From a virus, in IMG/VR virus record IMGVR_UViG_3300042507_005102, positions 1 to 24,870 of that record: a stretch of DNA of 24,870 nucleotides. The stretch is one strand, 5' to 3'. Of this stretch, positions 8,466-14,757 are shown piece after piece. The notes under the pieces are model-generated. The model saw only the letters and a program-made list of their open reading frames with translations, was not told the origin of the DNA and ran no database searches. Both the position numbers and the translations under genes were made by a program. The first letter of the stretch is position 1. Every line of letters begins with the position of its first letter.

Positions 8466-9683
8466 TTAAATAGATACGATAGAGTTGTGGCGCGGCCTTG
8501 CGGCTAAATTCATAACCGCCCAATAGCGCACCGCGTCAAGGGCGTGATCGTCGCTACTGCTCGGCTCCTGAATGGTCTTACCCGTGGCGCTATGCAGCTT
8601 CCATTTGTACTGCCGAAACTCGCGGTTCAGGTTGTAGCCGATTGCCCGAATAGGGTATTGGGCCAGCGTTTGGATGCCGTACAGCACGGAACTCGGCCCC
8701 TTCTTAGCGGCCGCGACGTTAAAGCCATTGCGCCGCAGTTCGGTAATCATTTCGGGCCGGGCCGCGTCGGCCCAAATAGGCAGCCGCCGGGATACGTTCA
8801 GGTCTTTCATTTTAGCCGTAAGCGCGGCCATGGTTAGCCCGCTTTCGTAAATCAGTTCCTTGCAATAAATCGTTTCACCGTGTTCGCAGCACTCCACCAA
8901 AGCCAGCGGGTCGGTGTAACCAAAGTCCAGCCCATAGCCTAAACGGCGGCCACCGTCGGGGAATTCCACCCACGGCTCGACGCGCTGGTAAATCAGGTTC
9001 TCGGTGCCCCCCGTGCGCCCTTCAGCGTACACGCGGCGGAAGTTTTCGTCACGCGCGGCGCGCTCTTCGATGGATGCGCGGACCTGCTCCGGCAAATATG
9101 GGTTGTCAAGGTATGTGGTCCGGCAGAATGTCCCGTCGGCCAACGCTTGCGCCCGATAAAATTCGTGCGCCCAGAACGGCGTATCAGGGTTGTAGTCGAT
9201 AATCGACACGACAGACGTGCGCATCTTCAGTTGGCTAAAAATCTCGTGCCCGATGCCCTGTGCTTCGTTGACAAAGAGAATGTCGCGTTTCCCAGCCTTT
9301 GCGTCTTGCGCCGTTTCGTATGATGTGAACTGGATTTTGGCCCCGTTCGTGAACAGGTATTCTTTATCGGTCCGATGGTAGCGTTCGATATGCCGCTCGA
9401 AGGCCTCGGCGATGCGCTCCGCATCCAACAGCGCCCCCTTCTTAAGGTTCGGCACGTCCTGCCCCACCACCGTGACCACCGTGGGCTTCTTATTCACGGT
9501 CGGGTTCAGCACGCAAAAAGCGAACAGGGCTTGGATAGTCGAATAGGTTTTGCCAGACGATGTACCGCCCTGCAGTATCAGCACCGGGACGCGCGCATAA
9601 CCGCCGCGCACGGCCTTATCCATGCGCTCCCATACCCACGCAAAGATGGGCGATGTATTGATTTCAAGGGCGGCGGCACTCAT
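8466..9683 (-). CDS. terL: Phage terminase large subunit
   Basis: The packaging motor ATPase and nuclease, 405 residues from ATG 9683, which overlaps the DUF3310 stop as ATGA. A longer in-frame start at 9716 exists but would run into that gene. Visible motifs are Walker A GGTSSGKT (residues 39-46), Walker B-like DILFVNEA (about 134-141), the nuclease acidic motif GLDFGYTDP (about 251-259), and the C-terminal DDHALDAVRY with its conserved aspartates. The C-terminal half has the ordered blocks (IWADAARPEMITELRR, then the Lys-rich segment) of the PBSX/Terminase_3 family RNase H-like nuclease. It acts with the small subunit to cut and load concatemeric DNA into proheads. Confidence 0.95.
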   Translation of the reverse strand: MSAAALEINTSPIFAWVWERMDKAVRGGYARVPVLILQGGTSSGKTYSTIQALFAFCVLNPTVNKKPTVVTVVGQDVPNLKKGALLDAERIAEAFERHIERYHRTDKEYLFTNGAKIQFTSYETAQDAKAGKRDILFVNEAQGIGHEIFSQLKMRTSVVSIIDYNPDTPFWAHEFYRAQALADGTFCRTTYLDNPYLPEQVRASIEERAARDENFRRVYAEGRTGGTENLIYQRVEPWVEFPDGGRRLGYGLDFGYTDPLALVECCEHGETIYCKELIYESGLTMAALTAKMKDLNVSRRLPIWADAARPEMITELRRNGFNVAAAKKGPSSVLYGIQTLAQYPIRAIGYNLNREFRQYKWKLHSATGKTIQEPSSSDDHALDAVRYWAVMNLAARPRHNSIVSI

Positions 9684-9892
9684 GGCAGGGTATCGATGTG
9701 GTGTTGGATGTACCAAATGGCTTTTTGCAGGTCTTCCCGCTCCTTTGCCGGGTCTTTCTTCCCGGCCCTGGCGATGTACTTGACAGCGTTACCAAGGGCA
9801 AAGCCCAGCCGCCAGGCGTCGATTACCTTAATCGCCTCGTATGCGTTGGCAGAACCGCCGTAGTGCGGGGGATTGTTCACCGGGTCAGTCAT
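9680..9892 (-). CDS. DUF3310 domain protein
   Basis: A 70-residue protein starting MTDPVNNPPHYGG. The pattern of NPPHY near the N terminus, then LGFALGNAVKYIARAGKK, then EREDLQKAIWYI is characteristic of DUF3310, a small domain found in many phages and sometimes annotated as a nucleotide-kinase-like protein; its biochemical role is not settled. It overlaps the upstream small-terminase-like gene by 8 bases and the downstream terL by 4, so it is embedded in the packaging operon, an unusual place for a protein usually grouped with nucleotide-metabolism genes. Confidence 0.88.
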   Translation of the reverse strand: MTDPVNNPPHYGGSANAYEAIKVIDAWRLGFALGNAVKYIARAGKKDPAKEREDLQKAIWYIQHHIDTLP

Positions 9893-10295
9893 CGGATGGC
9901 AGTTCAGCGGATGGGGCTTTGATGACGATTTGCAGCGGTACGGCGTTGTTTTCGCCGTCCACTCCGGCCACCTTTTGCGTGGCTTTGCCGTGGGCGCGGT
10001 CGAGCAGGGTCTGGATAGCGGCGAACCCTTTTTTGCCGTCCAGTATCTCCTTTGCCGTCACCTGCATGACGATGGGCCGGGTCGGGTCCTTGCTTATGGT
10101 CACCAGTTCGTCGCGGTCAAGGCTTAACAGGTATTCGATCGTGGCCGTAATATCCACAGCCTTAACGGGTTCGTACCCGGCGGCCTTCATTTCGTCGAGC
10201 AAAGCGCGCACGGTCTTTTTTGGCGGCCCAGCTGGGTTGCCTGATTGCCCCTTTTTAAAGGGTTTAAGCGACGATGGATTACCTTTTGGGTTCAT
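9885..10295 (-). CDS. Probable terminase small subunit / DUF5681-like
   Basis: A 136-residue basic protein starting MNPKGNPSSLKPF. The N-terminal FKKGQSGNPAGPPKK matches the DUF5681-type motif (GQSGNPAGRP) that frequently sits just before phage large terminases. A predominantly helical middle follows (residues 25-110). ATG 10295 is preferred to an in-frame TTG six bases upstream. It precedes DUF3310 and terL in one operon, so a DNA-recognition role in packaging is inferred. A promoter-like site and a hairpin lie upstream (10302-10423). Confidence 0.65.
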   Translation of the reverse strand: MNPKGNPSSLKPFKKGQSGNPAGPPKKTVRALLDEMKAAGYEPVKAVDITATIEYLLSLDRDELVTISKDPTRPIVMQVTAKEILDGKKGFAAIQTLLDRAHGKATQKVAGVDGENNAVPLQIVIKAPSAELPSDD

Positions 10296-10322
10296 TGCCA
10301 AACACTGCTACATTTTAACAAA

Positions 10323-10354
10323 ACAGCCGCCGCGGGCATTCACCCACAGCGGCC
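10323..10354 (-). other. Hairpin in leader of the packaging operon
   Basis: On the minus strand GCCGC (10353-10349) pairs with GCGGC (10330-10326), and an inner GGG/CCC stem encloses a TGAATG loop. It is followed by TGTTTTGTT and lies about 30 bases before the small-terminase start. It could be a weak terminator, a leader structure, or part of a packaging recognition site; the sequence does not decide. Confidence 0.4.
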
Positions 10355-10410
10355 AAAAAAGAAAAAATCTCAAACGTAGTGCGTTCATTTGTCCACGGCG
10401 GGAATTGTTA

Positions 10411-10418
10411 CAAAGATA
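10411..10418 (-). promoter_or_regulatory. Candidate late promoter, -7 element TATCTTTG
   Basis: The minus strand reads TATCTTTG, a match to the Bacteroidota -7 consensus TAnnTTTG, about 115 bases upstream of the packaging operon. The upstream -33 element is weak (TTTT about 18 bases away, no TTG). Confidence 0.4.
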
Positions 10419-10423
10419 CGCTT

Positions 10424-10786
10424 TTAATACACACCTAAAATCTCACGGCACTTATCAATTATAAATTTAACATCCTCATTAGCCTCGCCTTGAATTAAGC
10501 CAACAGCTTTTTTGTGGCTAACTTGAATAACTGCAAACGGATAGTGGTCCCATTTGCCCTTAAAAAAATTGCCTATTTCAATAATCATTTGATTGGTATT
10601 TCTTTCAATAAGTATATCAGGCCTTATCGCTTTTCCATTGCCGCCATTTAATGCAGCCGACATCCATCCTTCATCTGCTATGCAAAGGTAAGATTCTGTT
10701 TTATCATCAATCGCCATTGCATTTGCAAGCCCAAATCTAAGGGCATCAAGAATGCTTTCGTGTTCAATTCCGTTTCTGTTTGGCAT
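10424..10786 (-). CDS. AT-rich hypothetical protein, possibly nuclease-like
   Basis: A 120-residue protein starting MPNRNGIEHESILDALRFGL. I do not recognise the family. The segment IRPDILIERNTNQMIIEIGNF (residues about 54-74) has a spacing of Asp and Glu between two strands reminiscent of PD-(D/E)xK folds, but the usual Lys is Gly-Asn, so this is weak. Base composition stands out: a hand count of 10441-10500 gives 22 G+C in 60, against 38 in 60 at 11161-11220. It is flanked by AT-rich spacers and breaks the tight overlaps of its neighbours, which suggests a recently acquired insertion (moron). Confidence 0.7.
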   Translation of the reverse strand: MPNRNGIEHESILDALRFGLANAMAIDDKTESYLCIADEGWMSAALNGGNGKAIRPDILIERNTNQMIIEIGNFFKGKWDHYPFAVIQVSHKKAVGLIQGEANEDVKFIIDKCREILGVY

Positions 10787-10803
10787 AAAAAAAAATTAAG
10801 AGA

Positions 10804-11331
10804 TTAAGAGGTTACAACTTTCAAGGCCTTAGCCAGCCGATAGTTGGCCTTTGCGCGCATCAGCATCATCAGGGCGCTCCGGCAGTCTTCCGATTTTAGC
10901 GCATCGGATACGCGGGCGGTCGCCTTTGCCCCGGTCAATTCGTACACGTCCACAAGGGCAATGCGCCTTTCGTACACTTTGCCGCCTTTTTTGTTGGGCG
11001 CGATTTCGTGCACGTGGTTCGTCGTGTACTTTGCCCGGAGCATGTCCACGGCCAGTTGGCTAACGGCTTGGTTTTTCCCGACGGCCAACCCAACGGCGGC
11101 GGCTTGGCGTATCGTCATGCGGCCATTCAGGTGATACACGGCGTGGTCAAGGTTGGAGTTTTCCACGCACGCATGGGCCACGGTCGGCGCGTCGTTTTGC
11201 ACCCATCCGATAAACGCCAGCACGTTCCGGAAGACGATAAACCGGAGCGGCTCGCTGGTGTCCGCCGGGTCGTAAATCGCGGCGGCAAAGCCGTTATCCC
11301 GGAAAGCGGGGTCAATGCCAATCAGTATCAT
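10804..11331 (-). CDS. RuvC-like Holliday junction resolvase
   Basis: A 175-residue protein starting MILIGIDPAFRDNGF. The opening beta strand with Asp7 in GIDPAFRDNG is the first catalytic motif of RuvC/RNase H-fold resolvases. Glu57 (HACVENSN) and Glu138/Asp139 near SEDCRSALMML fit the remaining acidic ligands, and a KKGGKVYERR basic stretch precedes the last motif, as in other phage RuvC-like enzymes. It would cut branched DNA before packaging. The first 20 bases overlap the end of the methyltransferase gene. Start ATG 11331 is chosen because upstream codons lie in another frame of that gene. The last catalytic motif is less canonical than in RuvC. Confidence 0.82.
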   Translation of the reverse strand: MILIGIDPAFRDNGFAAAIYDPADTSEPLRFIVFRNVLAFIGWVQNDAPTVAHACVENSNLDHAVYHLNGRMTIRQAAAVGLAVGKNQAVSQLAVDMLRAKYTTNHVHEIAPNKKGGKVYERRIALVDVYELTGAKATARVSDALKSEDCRSALMMLMRAKANYRLAKALKVVTS

Positions 11332-12382
11332 TTTCGATGCGGTTTTTGGAGGTTTGGAAATAGGCGGCCTCGCGTTCCATGCCGATAAAGTCGAAGCCCT
11401 CGCGACGGCACGCCAACCCAGTGGTACCGCTGCCCATGAAAGGGTCCAGCACCACGCCGCCGGGAGGCGTAACGAGGCGAACAAGGTACTGCATTAGCAA
11501 AAGCGGTTTTACCGTCGGATGGGCGTTCGGGTTGTCCGGGTCGAGGTTGGCGTTACGGTCGCGGCCTCCAGCCTTTGCCGTGTAGAAAAAGCGGGCCGCG
11601 CTTTTAAGTTCTTTCACCACGTCGAGGCCGCCATCGTGGATTAGGTTTGCGGGCCAGCGGCCAGCAGGGTCCGCCGATGATTTGTTGTTATTTGTGGCAT
11701 TATACACGCCGTAGGCATTGCCTTTATTCATTCCATTTTCTAAATTACCAGTTCTTTTACAAAGCTGAAGAGGCTCATTGTGCGCCACCCTACACCCATC
11801 CACATTTATCGCCCCCGTACCGTGTTGCAGGACGTTTTCGGCTATGGTTCCGATTAGCGGTTTGCGGGCCACGGTTATCGGCTCCAATGCGGGCTTAAGC
11901 GCACTCCCCCAGCCCTGCCACTGGCGCGCGGCCTCGGTTGCGGGTGTTGGAGAAATGTGCGTTGTTGCGTTATAATCGCCATAGGCATTTGTTCGAATAG
12001 ACGCCGTTTGTTTAGCGGCAAGCGGATTTGTAATTATTTCCCGCTCCGCGCCAGCCGCCTTATCAATCGCTTTGCTTACGTCGTGCGATTTCGGAAACCC
12101 CGACCCGTACACCCACGCTATCATGTCGCGGATTTCAAAGCCCGCATCCTCAATCCGCACGGCCATGCGGTGTTGCGTCCGGGTTCCGGCAAAGGCCAGC
12201 AGGTGGCCGCCGGGCTTGAGCACTCGGAGGCACTCGGCCCAAAGTTCAACCGTGGGCACGTCGTAATCCCATTTTTTGCCCATGAACGAAAGGCCGTAGG
12301 GCGGGTCGGTCACGACCGCGTGGACGCAGTTGTCGGGCAGGTCGCGCAATAGGTCCATATTGTCGCCGTGTAGTAACGTCAT
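11312..12382 (-). CDS. DNA methyltransferase (N6/N4 amino, DPPY type)
   Basis: A 356-residue S-adenosylmethionine-dependent enzyme of the N6_N4_Mtase family. Motif IV DPPY is at residues 26-29, followed by PGGHLLAFAGTRT near 78-91. The AdoMet-binding motif DPFMGSGTTG lies at 313-322, giving the beta-class order of motifs. The central 110-270 region is probably the target-recognition part. No partner restriction endonuclease is next to it, so it is probably a solitary phage methyltransferase that protects the phage DNA or alters regulation. Whether it methylates adenine or cytosine-N4 cannot be told from DPPY. Its start overlaps the upstream gene by 4 bases (12379-12382). Confidence 0.92.
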   Translation of the reverse strand: MTLLHGDNMDLLRDLPDNCVHAVVTDPPYGLSFMGKKWDYDVPTVELWAECLRVLKPGGHLLAFAGTRTQHRMAVRIEDAGFEIRDMIAWVYGSGFPKSHDVSKAIDKAAGAEREIITNPLAAKQTASIRTNAYGDYNATTHISPTPATEAARQWQGWGSALKPALEPITVARKPLIGTIAENVLQHGTGAINVDGCRVAHNEPLQLCKRTGNLENGMNKGNAYGVYNATNNNKSSADPAGRWPANLIHDGGLDVVKELKSAARFFYTAKAGGRDRNANLDPDNPNAHPTVKPLLLMQYLVRLVTPPGGVVLDPFMGSGTTGLACRREGFDFIGMEREAAYFQTSKNRIENDTDWH

Positions 12383-12630
12383 TTTTTACGGGTTTTTGGC
12401 ACTGGCGGCGCGGTCAGCTCGGTTATCTCGCGCTCAATCAGTTTCCGGATGCTCGCAATTTGGTTACACCGCTCATCGTATGCGGCGCGAAAGCGTGCGA
12501 CGGCTTCGTTTTCACTGCACACCATGAATGTGCAATAGTCGACCAGCAGTTCGCCGGTTGGGGGAGTGAACGGCGGCAGCGCTTCGAGGTCGGCCAGCCG
12601 CTGTTTGAGGGTTTGGATTTTGTCAATCAT
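12379..12630 (-). CDS. Small coiled-coil hypothetical protein
   Basis: An 83-residue protein starting MIDKIQTLKQRLADLEALPP. Two helical heptad-like segments (about 1-18 and 45-70) flank a central hydrophobic patch with YCTFMVC. The C terminus is basic (PKTRKK). It overlaps its upstream neighbour by 4 bases as ATGA and the methyltransferase by 4, so it is co-translated with the replication/modification genes. No function can be assigned. Confidence 0.65.
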   Translation of the reverse strand: MIDKIQTLKQRLADLEALPPFTPPTGELLVDYCTFMVCSENEAVARFRAAYDERCNQIASIRKLIEREITELTAPPVPKTRKK

Positions 12631-13046
12631 AGTCCACGGTCGCGTAAAAAGTTGATAAAATCGCGTGCCCGGACGGTCGCCGCATTGACCTTTTCCCGCT
12701 GGTATTTGGTCAAGTTGTCGGTTTGTCGCGTGTACTCGTTACAAATCAGATTGATGTACGCCCCGCATGCGCTTCGGCTTTGGTAGGTGAGCGTGCGCTC
12801 GATTGTGTAGGCAGCCATAATCTTCAGCGACGGGTGGGCAGCATCACCGAATAGGTCGCTGGGCTGCATTTCGTAAAGTTCGCACAGGCAAAGGGCGCAT
12901 ATTGCAAAGTTCACACGCTCGGTGCGTTCGCCTTGCTTTTTCGTCATCAGTTGGTGTAACCGCTCGAACTCCCACCGCCATTGCGATGGGATGAGCGGAA
13001 GCAAGGTCGCGTCGAGGACGGGCAGGTCGTTGGTATTCTCAATCAT
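12627..13046 (-). CDS. Hypothetical protein downstream of SSB
   Basis: A 139-residue helical protein starting MIENTNDLPVLDATLLPL. ATG 13046 overlaps the SSB stop as TGATG. A longer in-frame extension to 13475 exists but runs antiparallel in meaning through the SSB gene and is low-complexity Arg/Pro, so it is rejected. The middle (QGERTERVNFAICALCLCELYEMQPSDLF) is helical with several Cys; the C-terminal part is basic. The family is not recognised. Its place between ssb and the methyltransferase suggests a replication or recombination role, by context only. Confidence 0.65.
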   Translation of the reverse strand: MIENTNDLPVLDATLLPLIPSQWRWEFERLHQLMTKKQGERTERVNFAICALCLCELYEMQPSDLFGDAAHPSLKIMAAYTIERTLTYQSRSACGAYINLICNEYTRQTDNLTKYQREKVNAATVRARDFINFLRDRGL

Positions 13047-13483
13047 CAGAAAGGCAGTTCTTCGTCGTGACCAAATGGAGCGGAGGGAGCAGGTGCCGGG
13101 GCAGCAGGCCGGGAAGCGGGCGCGGGCACCACAACAGGCGGGGCCATCTCCGTCCCCTTCTCGGGCCAGTCCAGGATTTCGGCTGACGAAAGGCGGAACT
13201 CGTGGCTGTACGCCTTGTTGCCGTTTTTGTCTTGGTATTCGCGATGTTCGTAGGATCCGGCGACGGCAACGCGGTTGCCCTTGCGCGCCCATTTGGCCAG
13301 CGTGTCGGCCAGCGGGCTGTAAGCAATGCACGTCGCCCATGTCGTGGCCTCTTTCATTTCGCCGCTTTTGTCCTTCCACTTTTTGGACATGGCTAAGCGA
13401 ATGCGGCAGACGTTGCTGCCGTCGGCCAATTGGCGGGTTTCGGGTTCGGCACCGAGGCGGCCGATAAAAATGCAATGGTTCAT
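13046..13483 (-). CDS. ssb: Single-stranded DNA-binding protein
   Basis: A 145-residue SSB. Residues 1 to about 108 form the OB fold (IGRLGAEPETRQL, AMSKKWKDKSG, WARKGNRVAVAGSYEHREYQDKNGNKA). A flexible Pro/Ala linker (about 112-137) leads to the acidic tip DEELPF, which in SSB proteins docks replication and repair partners. It would coat ssDNA during phage replication and RecT-dependent recombination. It starts at ATG 13483 after an A/C-rich leader containing CACCTCAAA, and its stop overlaps the next start by one base. It is shorter than E. coli SSB (178), as is common for phage SSBs. Confidence 0.96.
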   Translation of the reverse strand: MNHCIFIGRLGAEPETRQLADGSNVCRIRLAMSKKWKDKSGEMKEATTWATCIAYSPLADTLAKWARKGNRVAVAGSYEHREYQDKNGNKAYSHEFRLSSAEILDWPEKGTEMAPPVVVPAPASRPAAPAPAPSAPFGHDEELPF

Positions 13484-13509
13484 CTTGGTTATGGTTTGAG
13501 GTGAAAAAA

Positions 13510-13887
13510 TTAGTATGCTTTGCCGTGGCGGGTTCCGCGCGTAGAGTTAAAGGCCAGCTTTGCGCGAATGTGGCTATCGATGTCGATTTCCATGTAACCG
13601 GCGAGGTCCAACAGGCGGATTATCGCGTCGGCCAGTTCGTCCTCAACGGTGTCTTTGACTTTCTCCCGGAAGAACCCGGCAAAAGTGACCATGTCCATTT
13701 CGGCCATCTTGCAGGCCTGGTACACGTCCCCTTTTTCGGTCGTGTCGCCGTTGCGGTGCGCCTCGACAGCCTCGGCGATTTCGGACACGATCAGCATGCA
13801 TCGGTCGGGAAAGGTCGCCGGGTGGTCGTAAAAGCCGCGCGCCTTGTTGCCCGCGTGTATTGACTGGGATAATTCGGTGAGGTTCAT
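13510..13887 (-). CDS. MazG-like nucleotide pyrophosphohydrolase
   Basis: A 125-residue all-helical protein. It carries the MazG metal-binding pattern: EIAEAVEA (Glu36, Glu39) in the first helix and EDELADAIIR (Glu84, Asp87) in the second. MazG-type enzymes hydrolyse (d)NTPs to the monophosphates and pyrophosphate, and in phages may adjust nucleotide pools or lower (p)ppGpp. It starts at 13887 behind a leader with CTAACCTCC and lies between the replication genes and ssb. The substrate cannot be told from sequence. Confidence 0.9.
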   Translation of the reverse strand: MNLTELSQSIHAGNKARGFYDHPATFPDRCMLIVSEIAEAVEAHRNGDTTEKGDVYQACKMAEMDMVTFAGFFREKVKDTVEDELADAIIRLLDLAGYMEIDIDSHIRAKLAFNSTRGTRHGKAY

Positions 13888-13905
13888 TTTTGGAGATTTA
13901 GGAGG

Positions 13906-14757
13906 TTAGTTTTGTTCGGGTTCAATCGGTGGCCGCTGGTCAAAGGTCTGGAAAAACGCGCGGTTTTTGGCAATAAGCGCAATCGCGTAAAGCCGTTTAT
14001 AGTGCTTATCCACGTCGCCGGGGTTGGTATTCATCGCGTCCATTAACGACGTGAACCCAAGCGTGTTTTTGTCGCGTTGATACTCCAATTCTTCGGCCCG
14101 TGCCTCGCCCGTCGCCTTATTGCGAAGGTCGGTTTTTTCCTCCGCTGTTATGTCGGCAATCATTTGGCGGCGCAAAAGTGGCGTCATGAACTCCAGCCAC
14201 CACCAGTGTGCCCGGCGGCCCTTCGGATTTAGTGCATACTGGGTAATATTCCAGCGGCTAAATTGCTTTTCCTTCGGCTTCCATTCGAGCGGATTGTGGT
14301 TTTGCCCGGCAGAGGCCTCTTCCAACTGGCCCAAAAATTCCACGTTGTTGATTTCCCGGTCTCGGGCTGCGATAATAGCCACGCGCTGGGTTTGCTGGTA
14401 GGCGGTCAGAACCCGGCTAAAAATTTGCGGTGTTGGGCTTTGCCCCAGCGTCACCTCGGGCAGGTCGCCGTTCGAGGCGAACCCAAACGCCGAAATAACC
14501 TCATCGCACGAAAGGCGGTAGAACTTATCGCGTAAAACCTGAACAATAGCGTTCTGCATGCCGAGGGCCACGTCCGGGAACTGGAAGAACGAGCTGCACA
14601 CTTGGCTAACAATTTTGACCAGCACCATGTCGGGCTGTTCTTCGATTTTTTGCCCGGGACGTGAGGCCAAAGCGTAGGCCTTGACGGCGTTAACGGGCAC
14701 CCGTGCGCCCTGTGCGACATTGCGGACGAAACTGTCCTTAAATTTGTAAGTACTCAT
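13906..14757 (-). CDS. Replication-module hypothetical protein
   Basis: A 283-residue protein starting MSTYKFKDSFVRNVAQGAR; its ATG overlaps the replisome organiser stop as ATGA (14754-14757). It is mostly helical, with a basic Trp-rich block near residues 170-200 (KQFSRWNITQYALNPKGRRAHWWW) and a charged helix near 210-235. There is no Walker A motif, so it is not a DnaC-type ATPase loader. The tight coupling to the organiser suggests a partner role in initiation such as helicase loading, an inference from context. Confidence 0.75.
   Translation of the reverse strand: MSTYKFKDSFVRNVAQGARVPVNAVKAYALASRPGQKIEEQPDMVLVKIVSQVCSSFFQFPDVALGMQNAIVQVLRDKFYRLSCDEVISAFGFASNGDLPEVTLGQSPTPQIFSRVLTAYQQTQRVAIIAARDREINNVEFLGQLEEASAGQNHNPLEWKPKEKQFSRWNITQYALNPKGRRAHWWWLEFMTPLLRRQMIADITAEEKTDLRNKATGEARAEELEYQRDKNTLGFTSLMDAMNTNPGDVDKHYKRLYAIALIAKNRAFFQTFDQRPPIEPEQN

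Noticed and set aside
10683-10690. TACCTTTG on the minus strand within the AT-rich gene
   Set aside because: It lies inside coding sequence with no downstream start; expected by chance in AT-rich DNA.
13047-13475. N-terminal extension of the 139-residue gene across ssb
   Set aside because: The added 143 residues are a shifted-frame reading of SSB, whose OB fold and acidic tip are clear; the ATG at 13046 in a TGATG overlap is a better start.
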